A DNA stretch of 8,758 nucleotides from an uncultured Odoribacter sp. (GCA_947039985.1 CAMRAP010000062.1:1-8758), one strand, 5' to 3'. Shown: positions 1 through 6,444, counted from the first letter of the stretch. The notes: generated by a model from the letters alone, not told the origin. Program-made: numbers and translations.

Positions 1-161
1 CCCTAGCTTGTGTGGTTGGTGGACTTGTATATTATGGGTGTGTGTATTTAAATTTACCCCCTACATTTGCCCAATTGATGTGCGCCATTTCTGTTATTGT
101 AACACGTATATTGGCTGTGAAATTCAAAGTTAGTTTACCTATTTTAAAAGGAGAGGAATAA
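1..161 (+). CDS. TRIC/YicG-family membrane channel protein, C-terminal end (5' truncated by window)
   Basis: This is a partial gene running in from the left edge. The reading frame is set by codons starting at position 3 and is open for 52 residues to TAA at 159-161. The translation is hydrophobic: a Gly-rich helix (ACVVGGLVYYGCVYL), a polar turn with LPPTFAQ, and a second helix ending in VTRILAVKFKVSLP. The closing R-[IL]-LA-x-[KR]-[FY]-x-x-SLP pattern is what I know from the C-terminus of the UPF0126/TRIC family (E. coli YicG and YadS). These are small seven-helix inner-membrane proteins related to trimeric cation channels; their bacterial role is not well defined. The gene converges on argS, and its last codons and stop lie inside the hairpin at 144-175. 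The family call rests on only 52 residues, but the frame itself is convincing, unlike the Cys/Trp-rich alternative frame beside it. Confidence 0.68.
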   Translation, partial: LACVVGGLVYYGCVYLNLPPTFAQLMCAISVIVTRILAVKFKVSLPILKGEE

Positions 162-175
162 TCCTCTCCTTTTAA
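144..175. terminator. Bidirectional hairpin terminator between the TRIC-like gene and argS
   Basis: A perfect 14-bp inverted repeat (arms 144-157 and 162-175) encloses the 4-nt loop ATAA. The stem is GA/CT-rich in the middle and A/T at the base, so each strand ends the hairpin in CCTTTTAA, a short U-run. It lies between two convergent genes and fits a terminator working both ways. The loop contains the TAA stop codon of the rightward gene (159-161), so the stem is partly coding. argS ends at 228, about 50 bp to the right. Confidence 0.75.
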
Positions 176-227
176 GTATTTAGCTAGTGCTATAATTATT
201 GGTTTGATGTAATCGAAATGATTTACA

Positions 228-2018
228 TTACATTCTTTCTGGCATTTCAATACCAAGCATTGCCATGGCATGCTTGATAGATATAGCACACTCTTTCGCC
301 AAAAGCAAGCGGAAATTTCTTAGCTCTAAATTCTCCTCTTTTAGAATATAGAAGTCGTGATAGAATTGGTTGAACTCTTTGGCTAAGTCGTATGAATAAT
401 TTGCCAATAGTGCAGGACTAAACGTTTCGCCAGCATCTTTCACGATGGCCGGTAATTTAGTCACCAATTTAATTAAATTCTGCTCTTTTTCAGAGATAGC
501 TATTTGAATATTTGCCGCTTTAGGTGAGCACTCTATTTCAGTTGCTTTACGCAAAATCGACTGTACACGTGCGTAGGTATATTGAATAAAAGGACCTGTA
601 TTTCCATTAAAATCAATCGATTCTGTTGGATTAAACATCATGGTTTTTTTAGGATCTACTTTTAGGATGAAATATTTTAAAGCACCCAAAGCCACTTTTC
701 TGAACACCTCTTCTGCCTCTGCTTCTGAATAGCCTTCTAATTTACCTAACTCTTTTGAAGTTTCACGTGCTGTGTTAATCATTTCCAACATCAACTCATC
801 AGCATCAACAACTGTTCCTTCACGAGATTTCATTCGACCTGCTGGCAATTCAACCATTCCATAAGAAAGGTGTTTAATTTTATCCGACCAAGGGAAACCG
901 AGTTTACCACAGACCAAAGAAAGTACCTGAAAATGATAGTTTTGTTCATTTCCAACCACATAGATCATCTCGTCCATTTCAAACTCATTGAAACGCTCGT
1001 AAGCTGTACCAATGTCTTGAGTCATATATACTGAAGTGCCATCATCACGTAGTAATAATTTGTGATCTAGTCCATCTTCTGTCAGGTCACACCAAATACT
1101 ACCGGTTTCTTTACGATAAAGAACACCCTCTTCCAAGCCTTTTAGTACAATATCACGTCCTTTTTTATAGGTCTCTGATTCAAAATATACCTTATCGAAA
1201 TAGACTCCCATTAGTTTATAGGTTTCATCAAAACCTTTTAAAACCCAGTCGTTCATCATGCGCCATAAATCTACCGTCTCCTTATCTCCTGCTTCCCATT
1301 GACGCAACATTTCTTGAGCTTCCAAAAGAATAGGAGCCTGTTTTTCAGCCTCTTCTTTTGTAATTCCCTGCTCTTCCATCAATTGCTTGATTTCCAATTT
1401 ATATTCTTGGTCAAAACGAACATAGTAGTTCCCTACCAAATGATCGCCTTTTTTTCCTGTCAATTCTGGAGTCTCACCATCAGCAAACTTTTTCCAAGCT
1501 ACCATACTTTTACAAATATGTATACCTCTATCATTTACTAGGTTAACCATCTTCACATTGTGTCCATTGGCTTTCTGAATTTCAGCAACAGACCATCCCA
1601 ATAAGTTATTGCGAATATGTCCTAAATGGAGTGGTTTGTTGGTATTAGGTGAAGAGTATTCTATCATATAGCTAGTGCCACTATTCTCCTGTGCATAGCC
1701 ATAATTATCATCTTGAACAATTGTATTCAATACTCCCAACCAATAAGCAGAAGAGATTTCAATATTCAAAAATCCTTTTACGATATTATAATCATTAATC
1801 TCTGTAATATGCTCTTTTAGATATTCTCCCAATTCCTTAGCAGTCTCCTCTGGTGATTTTTTTGAAAAACGGGTAAGAGGAAATACCACCACCGTTAAAT
1901 CGCCTGCAAACTCTTTTCGTGTAGGTTGCAACTGAATTATATTTGACTCGATGTCAGTACAATAACAAACCTTTACCGCTTCAATAACCTTTGAGGTCAA
2001 CAGCCTTTCTATACTCAT
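228..2018 (-). CDS. argS: Arginyl-tRNA synthetase
   Basis: ArgRS charges tRNA-Arg with arginine using ATP; it is a cytoplasmic, essential class I aminoacyl-tRNA synthetase. The 596-residue product is full length for the bacterial family. An N-terminal tRNA-recognition domain (about residues 1-110, with KEFAGDLTVVVFPL) is followed by the catalytic core with the class I HIGH signature as H131-L-G-H134, preceded by EYSSPNTNKPL. The second signature loop is GRMKSREGTVVDADEL at about 394-409, the usual ArgRS variant of KMSKS. The DALR-type anticodon-binding domain begins near NTGPFIQYTYAR (473-484) and ends with the conserved LGIEMPERM. The ATG at 2016-2018 gives the expected N-terminus. A TAnnTTTG-type -7 box lies 48-55 bp upstream. 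The gene is monocistronic: it is divergent from the protease gene and convergent with the TRIC-like gene. Nothing is unusual in the protein. Confidence 0.97.
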   Translation of the reverse strand: MSIERLLTSKVIEAVKVCYCTDIESNIIQLQPTRKEFAGDLTVVVFPLTRFSKKSPEETAKELGEYLKEHITEINDYNIVKGFLNIEISSAYWLGVLNTIVQDDNYGYAQENSGTSYMIEYSSPNTNKPLHLGHIRNNLLGWSVAEIQKANGHNVKMVNLVNDRGIHICKSMVAWKKFADGETPELTGKKGDHLVGNYYVRFDQEYKLEIKQLMEEQGITKEEAEKQAPILLEAQEMLRQWEAGDKETVDLWRMMNDWVLKGFDETYKLMGVYFDKVYFESETYKKGRDIVLKGLEEGVLYRKETGSIWCDLTEDGLDHKLLLRDDGTSVYMTQDIGTAYERFNEFEMDEMIYVVGNEQNYHFQVLSLVCGKLGFPWSDKIKHLSYGMVELPAGRMKSREGTVVDADELMLEMINTARETSKELGKLEGYSEAEAEEVFRKVALGALKYFILKVDPKKTMMFNPTESIDFNGNTGPFIQYTYARVQSILRKATEIECSPKAANIQIAISEKEQNLIKLVTKLPAIVKDAGETFSPALLANYSYDLAKEFNQFYHDFYILKEENLELRNFRLLLAKECAISIKHAMAMLGIEMPERM

Positions 2019-2065
2019 TCCGATTTATATTTTTATTATTACAACAACTTTACTTTCAGATTTTA

Positions 2066-2073
2066 CAAAAATA
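2066..2073 (-). promoter_or_regulatory. Putative -7 box of the argS promoter
   Basis: Read leftward the sequence is TATTTTTG, an exact match to the Bacteroidota primary sigma-factor -7 consensus TAnnTTTG. It lies 48-55 bp before the argS ATG, leaving a leader of roughly 35-45 nt. No clear TTTG -33 element is seen at the usual 19-21 bp spacing; only a T-rich stretch is present. The consensus is short and AT-rich, so chance matches are possible. Confidence 0.5.
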
Positions 2074-2206
2074 CAATAAATTACTAAAACATCCCTACCC
2101 TCACCAACAAATCATTATAATTTATCTATCAGTTGGCTTTAGCAAAGTAAACAGGAAAAAATAGTAAATTAATTTAGACCTCTACGTATTATTTAAATAA
2201 AATATT

Positions 2207-2214
2207 TATATTTG
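2207..2214 (+). promoter_or_regulatory. Putative -7 box of the aspartic protease gene promoter
   Basis: TATATTTG matches the Bacteroidota -7 consensus TAnnTTTG exactly. It ends 24 bp before the ATG at 2239, so the transcript leader would be only about 15-20 nt. The box decides the start: an upstream in-frame TTG at 2212 lies inside the box and would not be transcribed. No clear -33 TTTG is seen about 20 bp upstream. Confidence 0.55.
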
Positions 2215-2238
2215 TTGCTGTACACTAAATTAAATGCT

Positions 2239-3843
2239 ATGAGAAGATATTTATTTACAACCTTAATTGCACTAATAACAGTATTCAATGTTAGTGCACA
2301 ATCCATAGAACAACGCCTTGCAGATTGCATTAATGCACAAGATTGGCTGACTCTCAAGCAGGTGTATGAAGACCATAAATCGGAGATACAGTTGCCATTT
2401 ATGGATAAATTATCGCAATTTTTCATTTGTTCCTTTTTTAATCAACCTAAACAAGCTATTCCAATCGGTCTTGATCTAATCACTAATCACAAAACAGACT
2501 TAGGTGACTCGTTTGCAGGAATGGTATCGATACTAGCGGAGGATTACAGAAATGTTGATGATAACGTAAAAGCGACAGAACTTCTGGAAACTTATCCTCA
2601 AAGTAAAGGGAGTAGTGAAGAGTCAAAACCTTCCATTGAACAACGCCTTGCAGATTGTATTAATTCTCAAGATATGTTAACTCTCAAGCAGGTGTATGAA
2701 GACCATAAATCGGAGATACAGTTGCCATTTATGGATAAATTATCGCAATTTTTCATTTGTTCCTTTTTTAATCAACCTAAACAAGCTATTCCAATCGGTC
2801 TTGATTTAATCACTAATCATAAAACAGATTTAGGTGACGCATTTACAGCTATTGTACAGTTATTAGGCAATAATTACAGAGAGCTTGGTGACAACGTAAA
2901 AGCGATAGAACTTCTGGAAACTAGTGTTAACTCATCAAATTCAGAGGAGTATAAACGCTCTATAAATATGGAGTACTACAAAACACTTAATGAGGTTGGT
3001 GTGATGACATTTAAAATTCCAAATAAGGATGTTGTTATTCCATTTGAAATAAATGATAAAATGTATGTTAGTGGTAAGATAAATGGAAAGAAAGAAGATT
3101 TTATTTGGGATACTGGGGCTGGGACTAATTTCATTTCACCACAGTTAGCTGAGAAATATGGATTGAAAATATATGAGAATTCAAGCTCAATGGTAGTTGG
3201 TGGAACTGGAGCAAGCGTTGATGCAAAGGTGGCTATTGCAGATAAGCTAGTAATCGGTGCAATTACATTTAAGAATGTTCTTTTTCATGTTGCTGATTTT
3301 AGATCTGGAAATGCTATTGCAGATAAAATATTATCTGAGATGAAGCCATTTTTAGGTTTGCCACTAATGAATAAACTTAAGGAGATACAATTCGATTTTG
3401 AAAACAATAAAATTATCATCCCTAAAAATCTGACACCTATGCCTTTTAAACATTCAAATATATGTTTTAATGCAGCAAAAATTATTGATTTCCAAATTAC
3501 CTCAGAGGGAAAACCTTTAATCCTAAATTTTGATACGGGATCTAATTTCTTAGCACTTTTTTATCCATATTTTCAAAATAATAAGCAGCGTATTGAGTCG
3601 ACAGGTAAATTAGACTCTCTCAGAATGGCTAGTATTGGTGGAGTTAATATTACAAAAAGCTATGTTTTGCCAAATTTTACATATACTATTGGCGATGTAG
3701 AAAATAGTATATGTGATTTGCATGTAGAGATAACGCCACGAGATCACACTACACTTGATGGGTATTTTGGTATAGAGGCGATGAAATTGAACAAAAAGCT
3801 TATCTTTAATCTGCAAGATATGTTTATTTACATACCTGAATGA
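2239..3843 (+). CDS. Secreted two-lobed aspartic protease-like protein with duplicated N-terminal helical domain
   Basis: The product has 534 residues from the ATG at 2239. Residues 1-20 form a type I signal peptide (MRR, hydrophobic core, VSA|Q); there is no lipobox Cys, so it should be periplasmic or secreted. Two helical repeat units follow at residues 22-118 and 132-228, joined by a 13-residue linker rich in Ser and Glu. The C-terminal half is a clan AA aspartic peptidase built from two similar lobes. Lobe 1 has D291-T-G-A-G, a GG turn at 321-322 and FLG at 371-373. Lobe 2 has D432-T-G-S, GG at 467-468 and YFG at 509-511. This spacing suggests a pepsin-like pseudo-dimer with both catalytic Asp residues in one chain. 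Related Bacteroidota proteins carry one helical domain before a retropepsin-like fold; the duplication is the odd feature. Substrate unknown. The gene stands alone, divergent from argS and convergent with the nitroreductase gene. Confidence 0.85.
   Translation: MRRYLFTTLIALITVFNVSAQSIEQRLADCINAQDWLTLKQVYEDHKSEIQLPFMDKLSQFFICSFFNQPKQAIPIGLDLITNHKTDLGDSFAGMVSILAEDYRNVDDNVKATELLETYPQSKGSSEESKPSIEQRLADCINSQDMLTLKQVYEDHKSEIQLPFMDKLSQFFICSFFNQPKQAIPIGLDLITNHKTDLGDAFTAIVQLLGNNYRELGDNVKAIELLETSVNSSNSEEYKRSINMEYYKTLNEVGVMTFKIPNKDVVIPFEINDKMYVSGKINGKKEDFIWDTGAGTNFISPQLAEKYGLKIYENSSSMVVGGTGASVDAKVAIADKLVIGAITFKNVLFHVADFRSGNAIADKILSEMKPFLGLPLMNKLKEIQFDFENNKIIIPKNLTPMPFKHSNICFNAAKIIDFQITSEGKPLILNFDTGSNFLALFYPYFQNNKQRIESTGKLDSLRMASIGGVNITKSYVLPNFTYTIGDVENSICDLHVEITPRDHTTLDGYFGIEAMKLNKKLIFNLQDMFIYIPE
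2302..2592 (+). repeat. Intragenic tandem repeat, copy 1
   Basis: This 291-bp unit (97 codons, residues 22-118, SIEQRLADCIN to ELLET) recurs in frame exactly 330 bp downstream with no gap or insertion between copies. Identity is uneven. Positions 2350-2475 (126 bp, 42 whole codons, T38-D79) are identical to copy 2, while I count about 8 differences in the 48 bp before this core and about 24 in the 117 bp after it. The encoded unit looks all-helical, resembling a TPR-like domain, and contains FFNQPKQAIPIGLDLI. Confidence 0.95.
2632..2922 (+). repeat. Intragenic tandem repeat, copy 2
   Basis: This is the second copy of the 97-codon unit (residues 132-228), separated from copy 1 by a 39-bp linker. 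The identical core is 2680-2805. The C-terminal part of the unit has changed at the protein level: DAFTAIVQLLGNNYRELGDN replaces DSFAGMVSILAEDYRNVDDN. The helical pattern is kept and both copies end in the same KA-x-ELLET motif. Confidence 0.95.
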
Positions 3844-3914
3844 AAGACACTACCCGCAATAAAATGTAATAACAAAAGAATAGGTGGGTAATATAATTAC
3901 TCATCCAAATAATA

Positions 3915-3954
3915 CAACGCTTATTCCCTTATCAGTTACAAGGAATAAGTGTTG
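3915..3954. terminator. Hairpin between the convergent protease and nitroreductase genes
   Basis: Arms 3915-3930 and 3940-3954 pair through CAACGCTTATTCC against GGAATAAGTGTTG with one G-U pair, then a single-base bulge and two more pairs, around a loop of about 9 nt. It lies 72 bp after the protease stop and 19 bp beyond the nitroreductase stop, where a shared terminator is expected. No strong U-run follows on either strand, only ATTATT-like A/T sequence, so termination efficiency is uncertain. Confidence 0.5.
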
Positions 3955-3962
3955 ATTATTGG

Positions 3963-3987
3963 TTTAAAACGATTAGATCGTTTTAAA
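3963..3987. repeat. Perfect 11-bp inverted repeat across the nitroreductase stop codon
   Basis: Arms 3963-3973 and 3977-3987 are exact reverse complements around the 3-nt loop TAG. The nitroreductase stop codon (3973-3975, leftward TAA) covers two loop bases and the first stem base, so the last four sense codons form one arm. The stem is mostly A/T with a central ACGAT, and each arm ends in a run of four T or A. It may assist termination or protect the 3' end of the transcript, together with the hairpin at 3915-3954. Confidence 0.6.
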
Positions 3988-4488
3988 AATCTCCTCTAAA
4001 GATTTTCGCTTAGGATTATTTTCCTCCTCATTTTCGGGATATCCTAGTGGGATAATAACAGCAGCTTCTAAGTGTTCAGGAAGTTGAAACAACTCTTTAC
4101 ATAGTGTCGGATCAAAGTGACACACCCAGCAAGTTCCCAATCCCTGCTCTGCCGCAGACATACACAAATGCTCAACAGCTATCGCAATATCTATATCTCC
4201 ATGATCTTTATGATCATACCCTCGTTTCCACGACTGACTACGGTCGATACAAGCTAAGATGTAGACAGGTGCTTTTGCCTCAACAAACCAGTTTCTATCA
4301 TAGCATTTTTTTATTAAAGCTTTCGATTCATCACTTTTTATAATATAGAAAAACCAAGGTTGGAAATTTACTGCCGACGGAGCAAGTCGAACACTCTCTA
4401 AAATATAATCTAGTTTTTCTGTTTCAATCTCTTTGTCTGAAAATTGACGTATTGATTTACGTTTCTGTGCAATTTCTAAAAAATTCAT
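3973..4488 (-). CDS. Nitroreductase family protein (FMN-dependent NAD(P)H oxidoreductase)
   Basis: The 171-residue protein belongs to the short nitroreductase family, homodimeric flavoproteins that use FMN and NAD(P)H to reduce nitro compounds, quinones or enones. The N-terminal RKSIRQF (residues 10-16) supplies the usual FMN-phosphate-binding Arg residues. A36-P-S-A-V-N-F-Q-P-W45 is the family's hallmark flavin loop. A helix with AIAVEHLCMSAAEQGLGTCWV (102-122) and the terminal LGYP (148-151) are also typical, as is the closing PKRKSLEEI. Family members run about 165-220 residues, so this is a compact version. The physiological substrate cannot be read from sequence. Two Cys (C120, C123) in the CWVCH segment are noticeable. 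The gene is monocistronic, convergent with the protease gene and divergent from the HdeD-like gene. Confidence 0.92.
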   Translation of the reverse strand: MNFLEIAQKRKSIRQFSDKEIETEKLDYILESVRLAPSAVNFQPWFFYIIKSDESKALIKKCYDRNWFVEAKAPVYILACIDRSQSWKRGYDHKDHGDIDIAIAVEHLCMSAAEQGLGTCWVCHFDPTLCKELFQLPEHLEAAVIIPLGYPENEEENNPKRKSLEEIFKTI

Positions 4489-4526
4489 GACCTATTTACT
4501 TTGTGATTATTATGGCGATAAATGTA

Positions 4527-4556
4527 CAAAATAAATAAATAACCTTTGCTTTCAAA
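4527..4556 (-). promoter_or_regulatory. Putative nitroreductase promoter
   Basis: Read leftward, TTTG at 4556-4553 is followed after 18 bp by TTATTTTG at 4534-4527, a 7-of-8 match to the TAnnTTTG -7 box. The spacing is close to the usual 19-21 bp. This would start transcription about 30 nt before the nitroreductase ATG. The same 103-bp gap must also hold the promoter of the rightward HdeD-like gene, but I see no convincing box for it. Confidence 0.35.
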
Positions 4557-4591
4557 TTTCGTTAATATAGACATAATCAAAAATAATATAT

Positions 4592-5134
4592 ATGATAACA
4601 ACAACAACTCAATCTCAAAAAAATCGTTCATGGTGGTTAGTTCTAATCATCGGTATCCTTTCTGTTCTTTGTGGTCTATGGGTGTTTCGACATCCAGTTG
4701 AATCTTATTTTGCACTATCTGTCTATTTCAGTCTAATATTCATGATGTATGGACTCAGTGAAATTATTCATGCTTTTGCAGACAGATCTCGTCAAAACTG
4801 GGGGTGGGGTCTAGGTATTGGAGTATTGAATTTTGTGATTGGTTTCTTGTTACTGATCAATATTGCTTGGGCAGTTTCAATGCTTCCATACATTGTGGGT
4901 TTTATTTTGATGTTTACTGGTATTAATTTTATCGGGCAGGCATCATCTATGCAAACATACAAAATCCCAGGCTGGGGTTGGTTACTGACAGGAGGTGTCT
5001 TAACCTTACTTTTTGCATTTTTAATTATTTTTCATCCTATATTCGGCGTATTCGATATTATAGTCTGGACAGGATTATCTTTTGTTTTCGGTGGGATTTC
5101 TACCATATTCTATGCATTTATTCTAAAAAAATAA
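4592..5134 (+). CDS. HdeD/DUF308 family membrane protein
   Basis: The 180-residue protein has six predicted transmembrane helices, at about 14-32, 38-61, 70-91, 93-115, 128-147 and 152-177, with short loops and a polar N-terminus. It is made of three two-helix repeats, each opening with aromatic residues and a Gly-containing helix: W14-W15 to HP, W70-G-W to LIN, and W128-G-W to HP. This threefold pattern, with HP after the first and fifth helices, is characteristic of the HdeD/DUF308 family. E. coli HdeD contributes to acid resistance at high cell density, but most family members, including this one, have no proven function. The gene stands alone, divergent from the nitroreductase gene, and an intrinsic terminator follows 75 bp after its stop. 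The ATG at 4592 is the first in-frame start and gives a sensible N-terminus. Confidence 0.85.
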   Translation: MITTTTQSQKNRSWWLVLIIGILSVLCGLWVFRHPVESYFALSVYFSLIFMMYGLSEIIHAFADRSRQNWGWGLGIGVLNFVIGFLLLINIAWAVSMLPYIVGFILMFTGINFIGQASSMQTYKIPGWGWLLTGGVLTLLFAFLIIFHPIFGVFDIIVWTGLSFVFGGISTIFYAFILKK

Positions 5135-5179
5135 ATCTAAGACGCTACGTAGTAAATATAATACCACTGCTTCTGATCA

Positions 5180-5187
5180 TAAATTTG
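5180..5187 (+). promoter_or_regulatory. Possible orphan -7 box upstream of a terminator
   Basis: TAAATTTG matches TAnnTTTG exactly but lies after the end of the HdeD-like gene, and no coding region follows on this strand. The next feature is the intrinsic terminator at 5210-5243, so a transcript from here would be only about 50 nt. No -33 TTTG is seen. A chance match in AT-rich sequence is quite possible. Confidence 0.2.
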
Positions 5188-5209
5188 TTCGGAGTTTATA
5201 TTTCAAGTT

Positions 5210-5243
5210 AGGGGAGGCATGCTTTGCGCTTCCCCTTCTTTTT
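5210..5243 (+). terminator. Intrinsic terminator downstream of the HdeD-like gene
   Basis: Arms 5210-5218 (AGGGGAGGC) and 5228-5236 (GCTTCCCCT) form a 9-bp G/C-rich stem with one G-U pair and a 9-nt loop. TCTTTTT follows directly (5237-5243). The orientation of the T-run assigns it to the rightward strand. It lies 75 bp beyond the HdeD-like stop and about 30 bp past the end of the leftward sulfotransferase gene. On the leftward strand the stem is not followed by a U-run. Confidence 0.8.
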
Positions 5244-5274
5244 GGTACGAAAAAATCACATATATTCTTTTAAT

Positions 5275-6381
5275 TTAAAGCTTATAATCCCACTGCTTAA
5301 GAGCAAAGTCCCAATGTTTTTCAACGAGTTCAACTGTTCGAGGATCATATTTATAGGCATTCTTTTTGTAGCCTTTTTTCTTATCTAAATAAGTGGTGAT
5401 GTCTGCTTTTGACTCCTCAAAACCAGGGATAGCTAGTCTTTTATAAATCTGTTCAGTCATACCCATAGCATTAGCTTCAAAGTCTTCAAATTTGATTTCG
5501 ATGAGGTTATTTGCTGGTATCAATTTCTTTTCTTCTTCGTAGGTATGATACAAACGAGCGTATATGTCAAGGATATTATTTTCCATCTCTTCGGCAGGAA
5601 TTTTCTGCAATTGAAGTGGAACGATAGTATTGGTAAAAAAACTACGTGTTGATTCAAAAACGGTGTAAGGGTTGCGCATCAGATAGATGAATTTTGCATT
5701 GGGAAAAAGCTCTAAAATCTCTTTTACTCTACCTGTATGTGGTGGGTTCTTTGAAAGGAATTGCTTCCCTTTTGTATTCCAAAGTGAGATCTTAATCAGT
5801 TTTAAAAAGGTGTCCTTAAAGACTTGACTCTCTTTAGGAGTAGCTGTTTTCATGGTCAAAAATCGATCACAATACGCTTGCATATTTTGGGGTAAAAACC
5901 AAAAGTTGTAGTAGGAGCAAGGCATCATATTGGATAGTGCAAACTCTTCTTCCTGTGGTAGGTCTACATTTAGCTCCATATTGTCCGTTGGACGTTTATC
6001 TGGCATTAACCACGCCATTGTTTTTTTGAAAAATGATTGTCCCCACATCATTATGTGTGGAAATACCGTTTGATAGGTAGTGGTATAGCCAAAATGTTTA
6101 TCGTGTGCCAACACATTGTGTACAAATGTTGTTCCACTGCGCCAGTGACCGAGAATAAATACGGGATCCATTTCAAGCTCCTTCTCTTTCAATCGTTTTT
6201 TATATCTACGATCTTGAATAGGTTTTAATGAACTTAGTAATAGACAAATGGCTTTTGTAAGGTAATATTTTGTTTTATATCCCTTTTCAATCTTTTGTCC
6301 CTTCGTTATTTCTTTAAATGTTTTCCAGTCGGCACCTACCAATGTATTGACTGGAAGTTTTTGAAATTCAAGTACTCCCAT
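5275..6381 (-). CDS. PAPS-dependent sulfotransferase family protein
   Basis: The 368-residue protein should transfer the sulfuryl group from PAPS to an acceptor, probably a small-molecule alcohol or a glycan. The 5'-phosphosulfate loop is clear: DPVFILGHWRSGTTF with G78-H-W-R-S-G-T-T85. The 3'-phosphate-binding element is R236-N-P-Y-T-V-F-E-S244-T-R-S-F-F, preceded by LSKNPPHTGR (209-218) and FPNAKFIYL. This is the Sulfotransfer_3-type architecture. There is no signal peptide, so it should be cytosolic; the hydrophobic patch around 41-52 is too short and charged at its ends to be a clear membrane helix. It follows cysD and cysN on the same strand, 76 bp after the cysN stop, which supports use of locally made PAPS. 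The layout resembles the Bacteroides thetaiotaomicron locus with the steroid sulfotransferase (BT_0416, from memory). The acceptor here is unproven. A terminator lies between this gene and cysN. Confidence 0.88.
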   Translation of the reverse strand: MGVLEFQKLPVNTLVGADWKTFKEITKGQKIEKGYKTKYYLTKAICLLLSSLKPIQDRRYKKRLKEKELEMDPVFILGHWRSGTTFVHNVLAHDKHFGYTTTYQTVFPHIMMWGQSFFKKTMAWLMPDKRPTDNMELNVDLPQEEEFALSNMMPCSYYNFWFLPQNMQAYCDRFLTMKTATPKESQVFKDTFLKLIKISLWNTKGKQFLSKNPPHTGRVKEILELFPNAKFIYLMRNPYTVFESTRSFFTNTIVPLQLQKIPAEEMENNILDIYARLYHTYEEEKKLIPANNLIEIKFEDFEANAMGMTEQIYKRLAIPGFEESKADITTYLDKKKGYKKNAYKYDPRTVELVEKHWDFALKQWDYKL

Positions 6382-6410
6382 GTTTAAATTTAGCGATAAA
6401 TGATATTAGA

Positions 6411-6444
6411 TAAAAAGAATCTACGAGCATTTCTGCTCGTAGAT
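6411..6444 (-). terminator. Strong intrinsic terminator between cysN and the sulfotransferase gene
   Basis: A perfect 11-bp inverted repeat (arms 6419-6429 and 6434-6444) has a 4-nt loop that reads GAAA on the leftward transcript, a stable GNRA tetraloop. TTCTTTTTAT follows on that strand. It starts 13 bp after the cysN stop and ends about 30 bp before the sulfotransferase ATG. No clear -7 box is visible in the remaining gap; only TAAATTTA, five bp before the ATG, comes near. It may attenuate transcription into the sulfotransferase gene. Confidence 0.85.

Noticed and set aside
2..133. A Cys/Trp-rich open frame at the left edge that could look like a small cysteine-rich peptide
   Set aside because: It is the +1 shadow of the TRIC-like frame. 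The Gly and Leu runs and the RILAVKFKVSLP ending of the neighbouring frame are far more protein-like.
32..289. An 85-codon leftward open frame across the argS 3' end and the channel gene
   Set aside because: It overlaps the real argS end and the coding end of the TRIC-like gene in other frames, runs straight through the terminator hairpin, and has no family-like pattern.
1299..1541. Rightward open frame inside argS
   Set aside because: It is an antisense shadow of a strongly conserved argS region, low in complexity and rich in Phe and Leu. The same reasoning removes the other short open frames inside or overlapping the nitroreductase, sulfotransferase, HdeD-like, protease and cysD genes.
2212..2238. 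TTG at 2212 as the start of the protease gene, adding nine residues
   Set aside because: It lies inside the TATATTTG -7 box and would spoil the signal peptide. The ATG at 2239 gives a clean MRR-plus-hydrophobic leader.
2239..2310. Lipoprotein signal in the protease protein
   Set aside because: There is no Cys near the end of the signal peptide. The site reads VSA|Q, a standard signal peptidase I site.
2302..2922. The repeated units as a CRISPR array, transposon ends or an IS insertion
   Set aside because: There are two long in-frame units with a 39-bp linker, no short regular spacers, no terminal inverted repeats and no target-site duplication, and both keep one continuous reading frame.
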